A stretch of DNA of 40,864 bases from Patescibacteria group bacterium (GCA_028707495.1 JAQWAS010000008.1:1-40864), one strand, 5' to 3'. Shown: positions 32,850 to 40,683, numbered from the stretch's first letter. Notes: generated by a model from the letters alone, not told the origin. Made by a program: numbers and translations.

Positions 32850-33263
32850 TTATTTTCCCAAGGCGGAAATCAATTCCTCCAAATCGTTATTATCTCCAAT
32901 CTTACTACCTTTGTGCGTGAGTAACACTCCGAGTGTAAAACCATTTTTATCTGTATCTAGTGCTTCTTGTGCACTCGTAGCAAACCATTCGATATCACGC
33001 ATAATTCTTTGTTTTTTTTCCGGATCTATTCCTTCAAGCACAGTAGATAAACGATTTGGAAGATTGATTAAAAGTTGAGCTCTTTCCTCAAGTTTTTGCT
33101 GACGGGTCGTAGTATCTTCTTTTGAGTGAAGTGCGGTATCAGCCTCTTGCTTCAAAGAGCGAAACTTTTCCGCCGTTTCCTTGAGAATTTGAAGAACTGG
33201 CTGAATCGACTCATTTTCTACATTCTCTTGTGGTGGAATGCTACCTTCAAATTTTTCTGACAT
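32850..33263 (-). CDS. cassette gene: helical hypothetical protein
   Basis: A 137-residue, highly charged protein with long helical stretches (ILKETAEKFRSLKQEADTAL, RQQKLEERAQLLINL, DPEKKQRIMRDIEWFATSAQ) that look like coiled coil. No signal peptide, membrane segment or catalytic motif; the family is not recognised. It is the gene of cassette B-C. It is flanked by extended inverted arms: CAGAAATTTCTTT and TTTTTTGGCAATTTATTT at the left end, with complements AAATAAATTGCCAAAAAA and AAAGAAATTTCTG at the right. Confidence 0.7.
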   Translation of the reverse strand: MSEKFEGSIPPQENVENESIQPVLQILKETAEKFRSLKQEADTALHSKEDTTTRQQKLEERAQLLINLPNRLSTVLEGIDPEKKQRIMRDIEWFATSAQEALDTDKNGFTLGVLLTHKGSKIGDNNDLEELISALGK

Positions 33264-33374
33264 AGTTTTTATAGTTAAATTATTAAACTGACTAAATTAT
33301 ATCACAAGCTATGTTCGACCGAAATAAATTGCCAAAAAAATCTTAAAAATAATAAAGAAATTTCTGGCTATTTC

Positions 33375-33477
33375 ACATAACGTTACGAGTATCCGAAGTT
33401 TTTCTGAAGCGGAGCGGAAGAAAAATTTGGGTGGAGGCTTTTGAATAAAAGCCGTAACCGGATACTCGTTGTTAGCT
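33375..33477 (-). repeat. attC-like site C
   Basis: Minus-strand boxes: R'' AGCTAAC, R' GTTATGT. Outer arms ACGAGTATCCG/CGGATACTCGT; inner TTTTTCT...AGAAAAATTTGGGTGGAG; extra hairpin GGCTTTTGAATAAAAGCC. At 103 bp this is one of the compact sites and shows the whole pattern clearly. Confidence 0.88.
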
Positions 33478-33569
33478 GATGTATTCCTTTTCTTTTTTCC
33501 GACAGCAGTCGGAATTGTTTTAAAAAATTTTAAAATTTCTTTTTCCGTTTTGGATTTTGGGCAGAGGGG

Positions 33570-34235
33570 TTAGGGGTGAATTTTGCGAGCCAACCTATTT
33601 TCTTTTAGAAGTTTTACTAATCTCATTGTACCATATCCAGTTATTAGAATTCCTACAATTATGTTCAATATTTGCATAACAATTGTTGGTATTGTGCCTT
33701 TGAGTAAAGAAAAAATCAAAACAGCACCACCCATAAATATCAAAGTTGATAATCCAGTCCCTAGACCAAAAAAATACAGTTCTTTTTTCGTATAATTATA
33801 TTCAATTGCTTTTGTTGAAAACAGACTTGTAAAAAAGACAATGCTCAATGGATTAGAAATCGCAAGTAAAAAAACGGATGTAAAGCTAGAAAAAAGACTT
33901 GATGTATTGATCACACTATCAGAAACTCCGCTACTTAAAGCTCCTTTTATAATTATTCCTCCAAAAATTATTAGAACAATTGAACTAATTGCTGCAAATA
34001 TTTTACTTGTTTTTTTATTTTCGAGCAATTTTCCGATACCAAAAGCAGAAAGAGCAATGTAAATGTATCCAACAATTGTCGCCGCAAAAACTCCCATTAG
34101 CCCATCAAGAATGGTTTTCTGAAGAGTAAGATTAATCACAAAAAAGAAGATTGGTCCAATTGCCAATTGAATTACAAACCCTGTGAATAAACCGTTTTTT
34201 ATAACTCCTAAATTTTTTTTCATTAATTTTTTCAT
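33570..34235 (-). CDS. cassette gene: LysE family transporter
   Basis: A 221-residue membrane protein with about six helices, of the LysE/RhtB amino-acid exporter family. The N-terminal part GLFTGFVIQLAIGPIFFFVINLTLQKTILDGLMG carries the family's G-x-x-x-x-x-x-x-GP-x-x-x-x-V pattern (read in parts). ISNPLSIVFFTSLFS matches the NP motif in the second half. The likely role is export of an amino acid or a small metabolite, substrate unknown. It is the gene of cassette C-D, oriented with the array. Confidence 0.85.
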   Translation of the reverse strand: MKKLMKKNLGVIKNGLFTGFVIQLAIGPIFFFVINLTLQKTILDGLMGVFAATIVGYIYIALSAFGIGKLLENKKTSKIFAAISSIVLIIFGGIIIKGALSSGVSDSVINTSSLFSSFTSVFLLAISNPLSIVFFTSLFSTKAIEYNYTKKELYFFGLGTGLSTLIFMGGAVLIFSLLKGTIPTIVMQILNIIVGILITGYGTMRLVKLLKENRLARKIHP

Positions 34236-34347
34236 TAATTTAGATAAAAAAGTTCCTTATCCCCCTCCTTAAAAAATCAAAAATCTTGTTTTGTTTCCTG
34301 ATTTCAATTCTGACTTTCAACCGTAGAAGAGATAAAAAATGTATGTC

Positions 34348-34833
34348 GCCTAACGTATCAAGTATATGGGAAGTTTTAGCTACGGAGTAGCTAAAATTTG
34401 GATGGAGCTAAAAATATAATTTATTTTCTGTTAATACCTGCTACCAACTCTATCAGTGCACTCAAAGTGAATTTTATCATCGTTGAATACTTCTACCACC
34501 TTATAAGTCCCTTTAGTATATATTTGCTCATTATCCATAAAATGACAAACTTCTAATATTTTAATACTGGCTTTTGGCTTTGACCACTTACCATTACCCA
34601 TAGTTTCGATCAAGGGCACCTCACCCCAGAGCCAATAGCACCTTTGCTCACTTTTTAAAAAAGAATAAATCTTATCTACTTCTAAAACTTCAGGAATACA
34701 CTCCTCAAGTTTTCTATTACCTTCTTTATACTCCTTAATGTTTCTGAGCGCTAACTCAGGATTGAATTCTACTTTTATACCCATAAAAAATAAATTATAT
34801 TTTTAAAGCGTAATCCTATATACTTTGTTATAC
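34348..34833 (-). repeat. attC-like site D, gene-bearing giant palindrome
   Basis: Minus-strand boxes: R'' GTATAAC, R' GTTAGGC. Outer arms AAGTATATGG / CCTATATACTT; inner hairpin TTTTAGCTAC/GTAGCTAAAA then ATTTGGATGGAGC. Third arms CTAAAAATATAATTTATTTT and AAATAAATTATATTTTTAAA enclose the 117-residue gene. The 486-bp site therefore holds a gene between its arms, and the next interval (D-E) is empty. Confidence 0.8.
34431..34784 (-). CDS. hypothetical protein inside attC-like site D
   Basis: A 117-residue soluble protein. The centre reads YSFLKSEQRCYWLWGEVPLI, then KASIKILEVCHFMDNEQIYT and GTYKVVEVFNDDKIHFECTD. The second half looks like a small beta-barrel ending. I recall similar hypotheticals in CPR genomes but know no function. 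It is unusual in lying between the arms of site D instead of in a normal cassette slot. No SD precedes ATG. Composition is AT-rich like most array genes. Confidence 0.72.
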   Translation of the reverse strand: MGIKVEFNPELALRNIKEYKEGNRKLEECIPEVLEVDKIYSFLKSEQRCYWLWGEVPLIETMGNGKWSKPKASIKILEVCHFMDNEQIYTKGTYKVVEVFNDDKIHFECTDRVGSRY

Positions 34834-34866
34834 GACAGTTTGCTGAAGCAGCAAATTTCGTATAAC
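34827..34866. other. empty 40-bp cassette interval D-E
   Basis: Between sites D and E only a palindrome remains: GTTATACGA at the left, its complement TCGTATAAC at the right, and AGTTTGCTGAAGCAGCAAATT in between (AGTTTGCTG/CAGCAAATT). It cannot hold a gene; the cassette's gene is inside site D. Confidence 0.8.
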
Positions 34867-34955
34867 ATCAGGGATAAAAGAAGTTTTCGTAGCGTAGCGG
34901 AGAAAATTTGGGAAAATTGCGAGCCGAGCAATTTTCCTTTTATCCCTTGTTATAT
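34860..34955 (-). repeat. attC-like site E
   Basis: Minus-strand boxes: R'' ATATAAC, R' GTTATAC. Outer arms AGGGATAAAAG/CTTTTATCCCT; inner TTTTC...GAAAATTTGGG; extra hairpin AAAATTGC/GCAATTTT. At 96 bp this is a compact canonical site. Confidence 0.88.
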
Positions 34956-35109
34956 GACCCGAGCGTAACGCAGTGGAGCGAGAGCGCAGCGTGGCTTTAG
35001 CGTATTTTGGTGGCAATTTATCCATATTATTCTAAAAACTTTTATTTCCCGTGAGCGATAGCGAACACATTATTAGGGGGCGAAAAAATTTTGTCGCGAT
35101 AGCGACTCC

Positions 35110-36486
35110 TTATTTTTCCATTGAAATAACTTTGATTTGACAAAGTTCTCTGAATCCAATTACACCATGCTCTCTACCCATACCCGACTTTTTGTATCCT
35201 CCAAATGGGTTACAAGACAACCAGTGGAGAGCATTATTAATTTCAACTGTCCCGGAATTTATTTTCGAGGCGACACCTTTAGCACGTTCCAAATCCTTTG
35301 TAAAAACAATAGAACCTAGCCCATACACGGTGTCGTTAGCAAGAGATATGGCTTCTTCTTCTGTTTCAAAAGTAATTACTGGCAATACTGGACCAAAAAC
35401 TTCTTCATTCCAAACTTGCATGTCTTTGGTTATGCTTGTAAGTAAAGTAGGTAAGTAGAAAGCACCATTCACATCTTTAGGCGAACTTCCTCCAGTAATA
35501 ATTTTAGCTCCTTTATCAAGCGCATCTTTTATCTGGCTTTCTAATAAATCAAGCTGTCTTTTCGCTACTAAACTTCCCATGTCAGTTTCTGGGTTTTCAG
35601 GATCACCAATCTTCTGCGATTCAATTTTTTGCTTCAGAGCCTCAATTAATTTATCAGCGATTGATTCATGAACGATTAATCTCTTTAGGGCGTCGCATGT
35701 TTGCCCGCAAAGCTTGAATCTTTTGGCGTAAATTTTATCAACAATTTTTTCAATATCTACATCCTCGAAAACAACACATGGATTGGAACCACCTAGTTCT
35801 AAAATTGCCTTGATAAATTTTTCTCCTGCCAATTTGAATAATTGTTGTCCGACTTTGGTGCTTCCAGTAAACCAGATCAAGTCAATATTTTCTTGTGCTA
35901 ACTTCCAGCCGACTTCTCCGTCTCCGTAAACCTCGGAAAAAACTCCTTCAGGAAGATTGTGGGAAAGCATAATGTCTTCAATTAACTTTCCAACCAGCGG
36001 ACACTCTTCTGAAATTTTAAAAACTACTGTATTGCCAGCAAGAAGATTAGGAACTACTCCCCAAACGAACATTCCGAACGGATGATTCCAAGGAGTTATA
36101 ACTGCTGCTGTGCCAATGGGCTCATAAATAATTTTATGAATTGACTCGTTATCTTCATGCGTTATCTCATCAGAAAGTGCCGATTCCGCATTATCTAAAA
36201 ACCATTTAATTTTATTTATATGACCATTAACAATTGCCTTACTTTCAGTAATTGCTCTACCAGTCTCTTTTGTTGCTAATATAGCAATTTTGTCAGCGTT
36301 ATCTTGAAAGTCTTGATATATGGGTTTTAGTAGTTCAATCCTTTTTTTTATACTCATTTCTTTCCACATGGTTTTTATCTGATTAGCACGATATACTTTT
36401 TCAGAAATACCTTTGTCTGTTGAGATTTCTATTTCGCCAACTACTTCGTAGTTTTTTGCGGGATTTGTTGATATTAGTTTAGCCAT
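35110..36486 (-). CDS. cassette gene: NAD(P)-dependent aldehyde dehydrogenase
   Basis: A 458-residue aldehyde dehydrogenase, near succinate-semialdehyde dehydrogenase in style. Visible motifs are PWNHPFGMFVWGVVPNLLAGN (substrate channel and Asn), FTGSTKVGQQL (dinucleotide binding), LELGGSNP (general-base Glu), GQTCDALKR (catalytic Cys) and EEVFGPVLPV, ending NPFGGYKKSGMGREHG. All catalytic residues are intact. It is the gene of cassette E-F. Two perfect inverted arms flank it: ATTTTGGTGGCAATTT (35004-35019) with 36601-36616, and GGGGGCGAAAAAATTTT (35076-35092) with 36512-36528. Metabolic enzymes are common integron cargo. Confidence 0.93.
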   Translation of the reverse strand: MAKLISTNPAKNYEVVGEIEISTDKGISEKVYRANQIKTMWKEMSIKKRIELLKPIYQDFQDNADKIAILATKETGRAITESKAIVNGHINKIKWFLDNAESALSDEITHEDNESIHKIIYEPIGTAAVITPWNHPFGMFVWGVVPNLLAGNTVVFKISEECPLVGKLIEDIMLSHNLPEGVFSEVYGDGEVGWKLAQENIDLIWFTGSTKVGQQLFKLAGEKFIKAILELGGSNPCVVFEDVDIEKIVDKIYAKRFKLCGQTCDALKRLIVHESIADKLIEALKQKIESQKIGDPENPETDMGSLVAKRQLDLLESQIKDALDKGAKIITGGSSPKDVNGAFYLPTLLTSITKDMQVWNEEVFGPVLPVITFETEEEAISLANDTVYGLGSIVFTKDLERAKGVASKINSGTVEINNALHWLSCNPFGGYKKSGMGREHGVIGFRELCQIKVISMEK

Positions 36487-36621
36487 AGTAATAGTAATTA
36501 CATTAGTATTTAAAATTTTTTCGCCCCCATTTTGCGTAACGATAGTGAAGCAAAATTTAATAAAATAAAGGGAAATAAAAGTTTTTTCATTTTAAAATTC
36601 AAATTGCCACCAAAATATGTC

Positions 36622-36792
36622 ATATAACATTTCCGCATGATGCGAAGTCCAAATCGATACATTATTAAAATTAATAATAAAAGAGATTTGGATTTGGGTG
36701 AAAGAAATTTATATTCCTTAATTTATTTTGCAGCGGAGCGGAAAAAGTTTAGATTATGTAAATTTCTGGAACCGCATATGCAGGTGTTATAT
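36622..36792 (-). repeat. attC-like site F
   Basis: Minus-strand boxes: R'' ATATAAC, R' GTTATAT. Outer arms CCGCAT-ATGCG / CCGCATATGC-GG; inner TCCAAATC/GATTTGGA followed by ATTTGGGTGAAAG, with a further AT-rich hairpin (TTATTAAAATTAATAA). About 140 bp between the arms hold no gene. Confidence 0.82.
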
Positions 36793-36800
36793 GATGTACA

Positions 36801-37601
36801 TCACAAAATTTCGAGTTTATATAGATTAACTGCGTTAAGAAAAAAAATCTTTTCCTCGGTTTTAGAATCTAACCCTAAATCTTTGATTAACTCTATATGT
36901 TTATCGACAGGGCACATTGGCCAGTCAGTGCCAAACAAAACATTATCAGGTTTTTTCGTAACAGTTTTTTTCAATGTTTGTACAACTAAATCCCAACCTC
37001 CACTAGTTTCTATTACTTCATCATCCGCCATTGCCGAAGTATCGTAATAAATATTTTTCAAGTCTTTGGTAATCTCATAACAATATTCCATCTTAGGCCA
37101 AAAAAAATGTGAAATGACGACTTTTAAGGTTTTATATTTTTCTACGATTTCAACTAGATATTTTGGGTCATTATACTTTGCACAATCATCATCTCCAGTG
37201 TTTACCCCAGTATGAAAAACAACGGGAATATCGTGCTCAGTGCATAAATCATAAACTGGTTGACATTTCTCATCTGTGGGATAAAAGGGGTCGTGTCCTG
37301 GAAAAAGCTTGATAGCGCAAATTTTTTTGGCCATTATCAATGATTCTAGATTTAATATTTGTTTTTCTATGTCTTGAAAAATATTTATGGCTCCCATTGA
37401 AAAAAACTGTTTATCGTCTCCAATGATTTCAAACATGGTTTTCATATCAGCACATTTTGGATTTGGCACGTTATCGGGAATAACAATCGAATAATCAATG
37501 CCGTATTTTTTCATTGATTCTAAAAGTTCTTTTTTTACTTCAAAAAGATTTTTTTTCTCTTCATCTAAGTAGGATATATGTAAATGGCTGTCGATTATCA
37601 T
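36801..37601 (-). CDS. cassette gene: amidohydrolase family (PF04909-type) hydrolase
   Basis: A 266-residue TIM-barrel metal-dependent hydrolase of the amidohydrolase-2 type. The metal site starts MIIDSHLHISYLD (H-x-H on strand 1). Further ligands are in PVVFHTGVNTGDD (His), VVISHFFWPKM (His) and NVLFGTDWPMCP (Asp after strand 8). Such enzymes hydrolyse or decarboxylate small molecules; the substrate is unknown. It is the gene of cassette F-G, whose ends form a 28-bp inverted repeat (GTTATATGA...ACATCACAAAATT and complement). Confidence 0.85.
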   Translation of the reverse strand: MIIDSHLHISYLDEEKKNLFEVKKELLESMKKYGIDYSIVIPDNVPNPKCADMKTMFEIIGDDKQFFSMGAINIFQDIEKQILNLESLIMAKKICAIKLFPGHDPFYPTDEKCQPVYDLCTEHDIPVVFHTGVNTGDDDCAKYNDPKYLVEIVEKYKTLKVVISHFFWPKMEYCYEITKDLKNIYYDTSAMADDEVIETSGGWDLVVQTLKKTVTKKPDNVLFGTDWPMCPVDKHIELIKDLGLDSKTEEKIFFLNAVNLYKLEIL

Positions 37602-37619
37602 AATTTTGTGATGTATTTC

Positions 37620-37717
37620 ATATAACGTTCCAGTATATCTGATGTTTGCCGTAGCGATAGCGGAGGCAAATATGGGTCGAGCGACGGCAGGAACGAGCCA
37701 GATATACTGTGTTGTGC
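37620..37717 (-). repeat. attC-like site G
   Basis: Minus-strand boxes: R'' GCACAAC, R' GTTATAT. Outer arms CAGTATATCTG/CAGATATACTG; inner TTTGCC/GGCAAA followed by TATGGGTCGAG. 98 bp, compact. Confidence 0.87.
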
Positions 37718-37852
37718 GAGGGTGATTTTCTGGAGTGATAACAGAAGAAAATCAAGTGCAACGACCCCGAAGCGTATTTTTCAATATTTTTTCATTCCTT
37801 ATTATTTTGTTGAAGAATTTTATCATTATTTGGAATTTTTATTTTTTTATCC

Positions 37853-38821
37853 TTATTTTAGTTCTAATATTTCAATAGTTGGTGGAATACCTAGTCTCAT
37901 TGGTAAACCTATTTCTCCAATTCCAGCTGTTACAAATACTTTTCCATAATTATTTTCTGTAAAAATGATATTTTCTGTTGATTGAACAGTAACATGTTGA
38001 GGTATTAAATCATACAAGCCTTGATCAAAATTATAAATGCACGGAATCACATCTTTGTATACAAAAGGGATTCTAATTTGTCCTCCGTGTGTATGTCCAG
38101 CAATGGTTAGGTCAGGAATAGAATTGCCATATCTCAGTGTTGTATCTGGATTATGAGTTAAAATAATCAAATTATCGTCTTTTGAAAAATTATCAATTAT
38201 TGAAATATCATCTTCATTTGCCCATCTATCTCCAAGTCCAATGATTTTTATGTTTTTATTTTTAATTATGCTATCTGTATTATGGAGAAACATTACACCA
38301 TTATCTTCTAAAACTTGTTGTAGTTTTTTTTGAATTGGTGGACCAGGTTTTTCACTATCATGATTTCCGAGGACTGCATAAATAGGAACTTTAATATTTT
38401 TTAGGGGAGTAAATAATTTATCTAAATTTTCAGGTGGATAATATGTGAAGTCACCTGGAATTAAAACTGCATCAATATTTTCTATTTCATTAATTTTGCT
38501 CACAACTCTTTCTAGGAAATTTACATCTTTATATACTCCTAAATGCATATCTGAAATAATTACTAATTTTGCAGAAAATCCAACATTAATTTCTGTCGTT
38601 TTTACAAAAATCAAATTTCTTTCTATAAACCTTGCATAAATAAATAACAGAGAAAGTATTAAAAGTAATATTAAAATGATTGACGATATTTTATTTTTTA
38701 AAAGGTTTTTTCTCTTCTTGTATAAAAGAAAAAGTAAAAAAAATAAAAATGGTAAAACAAGATAAGAAGAATAGAAAACAAAATTATGCATTATACTGTA
38801 TTTAAAAAATAAAAATTCCAT
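37853..38821 (-). CDS. cassette gene: membrane-anchored metallophosphoesterase
   Basis: A 322-residue calcineurin-like phosphoesterase of the YkuE type. Residues about 10-70 hold two membrane helices. The catalytic domain has the five family motifs: ISDMHLG (D-x-H), GDFTYYP (GD), LGNHDSE (GNHD), ILTHNPD (H) and AGHTHGGQ (GHTH). It probably acts outside the cytoplasmic membrane on a phosphorylated lipid or nucleotide; the substrate is inferred only from the family. It is the gene of cassette G-H, flanked by inverted arms (TTTTGTTGAAGAATTT and AAATTCTTCAACAAAATT; CAATATTTTTTC and GAAAAAATATTG). Confidence 0.92.
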   Translation of the reverse strand: MEFLFFKYSIMHNFVFYSSYLVLPFLFFLLFLLYKKRKNLLKNKISSIILILLLILSLLFIYARFIERNLIFVKTTEINVGFSAKLVIISDMHLGVYKDVNFLERVVSKINEIENIDAVLIPGDFTYYPPENLDKLFTPLKNIKVPIYAVLGNHDSEKPGPPIQKKLQQVLEDNGVMFLHNTDSIIKNKNIKIIGLGDRWANEDDISIIDNFSKDDNLIILTHNPDTTLRYGNSIPDLTIAGHTHGGQIRIPFVYKDVIPCIYNFDQGLYDLIPQHVTVQSTENIIFTENNYGKVFVTAGIGEIGLPMRLGIPPTIEILELK

Positions 38822-39030
38822 TCCTTTTTAAATTCTTCAACAAAATTCCTTTTGAGAAAAAATATTGAAAAATATGTCGCACAACGTTTCTGTGTATCTG
38901 AAGTTTTTGCCTTTCTTCCTTATTATATTCTAAAATAAAGGAAAGGCAAAAATTTGGGTGGAGTAAAAGAGAAAAATTAAATAATTTACCTTATATTAAA
39001 GCCCTTTTTCAATTTTTTTGGTCGCCGAGC

Positions 39031-39059
39031 TTGACATAGATTAAATAATCTGCTATACT
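39031..39059 (+). promoter_or_regulatory. sigma70-type promoter inside attC-like site H
   Basis: TTGACA at 39031-39036 and TATACT at 39054-39059, spacer 17 bp, between the third arm of site H and the small gene. Confidence 0.75.
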
Positions 39060-39110
39060 AAATAATCAGTAATTTTGCTGACAAATTGAACCCTAACAAA
39101 GGAGGAAGAA

Positions 39111-39266
39111 ATGGATCTTACAATGCTTGGCGTCGGATTTATAGTCGGACATTTGCTTGCTCGGTTAATCCGAAAAAATGATCCGAACAAAGTGTTTGAT
39201 TCCATCATGATCGGCATTGTTTTGGTTCTCATCCTGGGAAGCCGATACCATTTTTTCGGCGGCTAG
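39111..39266 (+). CDS. 51-residue membrane protein inside attC-like site H
   Basis: ATG at 39111, 5 bases after the SD AGGAGG, opens 51 codons to TAG at 39264. Two hydrophobic segments (MLGVGFIVGHLLARL and IMIGIVLVLILG) flank a short charged loop (IRKNDPNKVF), so it is a membrane hairpin. No family is recognised; a toxin, holin-like or transport-accessory role is possible but unsupported. It has its own promoter and terminator and reads against the array direction. Codon use is GC-richer than the surrounding array DNA. Confidence 0.7.
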   Translation: MDLTMLGVGFIVGHLLARLIRKNDPNKVFDSIMIGIVLVLILGSRYHFFGG

Positions 39267-39288
39267 GTTTAACCAGCCAGCCCCACAC

Positions 39289-39330
39289 GAGCCTTCGCGG
39301 AAATAAAATCTGCGAGGGCTCTTTTCTTTA
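39289..39330 (+). terminator. terminator of the 51-residue gene
   Basis: Stem GAGCC-TCGC-GA / TC-GCGA-GGCTC with small mismatches, then TTTTCTTT. It lies within attC-like site H. Confidence 0.75.
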
Positions 39331-39404
39331 AAAAAATTGAAAAAGGCTTATTAAAAATAAAGAATTATTTAATTTTTCTCTTTTTACGGAACCAGATACA
39401 CAGT

Positions 39405-39515
39405 GTTATCGGATGTAGCGACGGATTATATAGTTTTACGAACGGAGTATCACCGTTCTTTTTTAGTTGCTCAAATTTTTAATACTCATCATTACAAGTC
39501 GCTATTTCCGATAAC
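39405..39515. other. gene-less 111-bp cassette interval H-I
   Basis: The ends are inverted repeats (GTTATCGGA and TCCGATAAC; GTAGCGAC and GTCGCTA-type). A small AT-rich palindrome lies between. No reading frame of note; the cassette's gene is inside site H. Confidence 0.75.
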
Positions 39516-39747
39516 GTATCGGGATATGAGAAGTTCAGTCCCGATTTAATTAGCTAATATTTGAATTATCTCACGATTTATTAGAAATTACCAACTATTT
39601 ATTACTACCAGTAAAAGGGACTGAATTTGGGCGGAAAGAAATAATTTTTTTGTTATTTTTTTATTTTTTGGCAATACCTATTGATTTTTTTGGCTAATTG
39701 TGCTTAACTGTAGGGTCTATCAAATTCAACAAAAAGGAGGATAGCAG

Positions 39748-40200
39748 ATGGACATCAGGTCAAAGTTGGATTATCCGGCTGGGGCGCTCACAAATTTTGC
39801 TCCGTTTACTTTCGAGATAGACGGTGTAAAATGCGCTTCAATGGAGGGTTTTCTTCAGTCACTCAAGACTGACGACCCGCTCGTTCAAAAAGAGATTTGC
39901 CAATTGGTCGGCATCGAAGCCAAGAACTGGGGCAATGAACACAACATCATCTGGAAAGAAACTCAAACGCTATACTGGCAGGGTCGTGAATATGACCGCC
40001 AAGGTGACGAGTACCAGAAGCTTATCGACAGGGCATACGATGAACTCGCCAAAAACGAGGAATTCAGAAAAGCACTGTTGGCAACTGGGCAGGAGGTGTT
40101 GACCCACTCAATTGGCAAATCGGATCCGTTCGAAACAATCCTGACGGAAGACGAATTCTGTTCAAGGCTCATGAAGCTTAGGAGCAAAATTACTTCCTAA
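39748..40200 (+). CDS. NADAR/YbiA-like protein (DUF1768) inside attC-like site I
   Basis: A 150-residue protein that I place in the NADAR superfamily from its N-terminal half: YPAGALTNFAPFTFEIDGVK, then CASMEGFLQSLKTDDPLVQK and KEICQLVGIEAKNWG. The C-terminal half (LYWQGREYDRQGDEYQKLID, FRKALLATGQEVLTHSIGKS) fits the helical family end. NADAR proteins act on ADP-ribose-linked or riboflavin-pathway N-glycosides, and some occur in phage-defence loci. The activity here is inferred. The SD AGGAGG is 6-7 bases before ATG, and a terminator follows. It reads against the array and is GC-richer than its surroundings. Confidence 0.8.
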   Translation: MDIRSKLDYPAGALTNFAPFTFEIDGVKCASMEGFLQSLKTDDPLVQKEICQLVGIEAKNWGNEHNIIWKETQTLYWQGREYDRQGDEYQKLIDRAYDELAKNEEFRKALLATGQEVLTHSIGKSDPFETILTEDEFCSRLMKLRSKITS

Positions 40201-40215
40201 TGGCAGGAAGTCTGT

Positions 40216-40254
40216 CGGACGTCACAACCTACGAGGTTGAGACGTCCGTTTTTT
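40216..40254 (+). terminator. terminator of the NADAR-like gene
   Basis: Stem CGGACGTC/GACGTCCG with an inner AACCT/AGGTT stem, followed by TTTTTT. Confidence 0.88.
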
Positions 40255-40303
40255 ATTGCCAAAAAATAACAAAAAAATTATTTCTTTCCGCCTCATATCC
40301 CGT

Positions 40304-40350
40304 GTTAGGCGATGTGCTTTATCCTTTTCTCTTAAAGCATTTCGCCTAAC
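40304..40350. other. empty 47-bp cassette interval I-J
   Basis: Ends GTTAGGCGA and TTCGCCTAAC are complementary, with an inner TGCTTTA/TAAAGCA pair and a short T/C-rich loop. No gene fits; the cassette's gene is inside site I. Confidence 0.8.
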
Positions 40351-40416
40351 GTTTCTGCATGATCCGACGTACTTTTGAATGGAGTGAAAAAGTATGTTGG
40401 ATATGCGGTGTTATAC
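40344..40416 (-). repeat. attC-like site J
   Basis: Minus-strand boxes: R'' GTATAAC, R' GTTAGGC. Outer arms CTGCATGATCCGA / TTGGATATGCGG (mismatched); inner CGTACTTTT/AAAAAGTATG. At 73 bp it is the shortest site. The conserved ATTTGGGYGGAG block is missing; only TGGAG remains in the loop. Confidence 0.8.
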
Positions 40417-40443
40417 GTCGTAATAAAAAGTCGATTCCTTTTT

Positions 40444-40683
40444 TTATAGTTTATTTTTTATAATGTAATCTAAAGCTGTTATTGCTTTTTTAAGCGCTGT
40501 TTCGTATGTATATCCTTCACCACTACCTTCCTGACCAAGATCATTTTTTATAGTAACATCAGTCTTTTGTCCACGTTGGGATGTTTCTGTCACGACATAT
40601 CCTTTTTCTTCCAATTCTTTTTTAAGATTGTCTAATTCTTGATTTGGTGTTGATTGCGGTTCTCTTTGTTCTAGTGTTTTCAT
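40444..40683 (-). CDS. cassette gene: small hypothetical protein
   Basis: A 79-residue protein if the ATG at 40683 is used; an in-frame ATG at 40701 would add six residues. No SD marks either. It begins with a Gln/Glu-rich stretch (QREPQSTPNQELDNLKKELE). A compact alpha-beta domain follows: GYVVTETSQRGQKTDVTIKN, then GYTYETALKKAITALDYIIK. The family is not recognised. It is the gene of cassette J-K, whose ends form a 20-bp perfect inverted repeat (GTTATACGTCGTAATAAAAA and complement). Confidence 0.7.
   Translation of the reverse strand: MKTLEQREPQSTPNQELDNLKKELEEKGYVVTETSQRGQKTDVTIKNDLGQEGSGEGYTYETALKKAITALDYIIKNKL

Larger units (their letters stand above)
38879..39411 (-). repeat. attC-like site H, gene-bearing giant palindrome
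   Basis: Minus-strand boxes: R'' CGATAAC, R' GTTGTGC. Outer arms CTGTGTATCTG/CAGATACACAG; inner TTTTTGCCTTTC/GAAAGGCAAAAA then ATTTGGGTGGAG. Third arms near 38970-39019 (GAGAAAAATTAAATAATT, CTTTTTCAATTTTTTT) pair with 39329-39385 (AAAAAAATTGAAAAAG, AATTATTTAATTTTTCTC). A complete transcription unit for a 51-residue protein lies between them. Confidence 0.82.
39509..40310 (-). repeat. attC-like site I, gene-bearing giant palindrome
   Basis: Minus-strand boxes: R'' GCCTAAC, R' GTTATCG. Outer arms TCGGGATATGAG/CTCATATCCCG; inner TTCAGTCCC/GGGACTGAA then TTTGGGCGGAAAG. Third arms of about 40 bp, GGCGGAAAGAAATAATTTTT... near 39630-39677 and its complement ending CTTTCCGCC near 40254-40292, enclose the NADAR-like gene with its terminator. 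At 802 bp it is the longest site. Confidence 0.83.

Noticed and set aside
36637-37047. 136-residue plus-strand frame
   Set aside because: It spans attC-like site F and the antisense of the amidohydrolase gene; no SD and no family resemblance.
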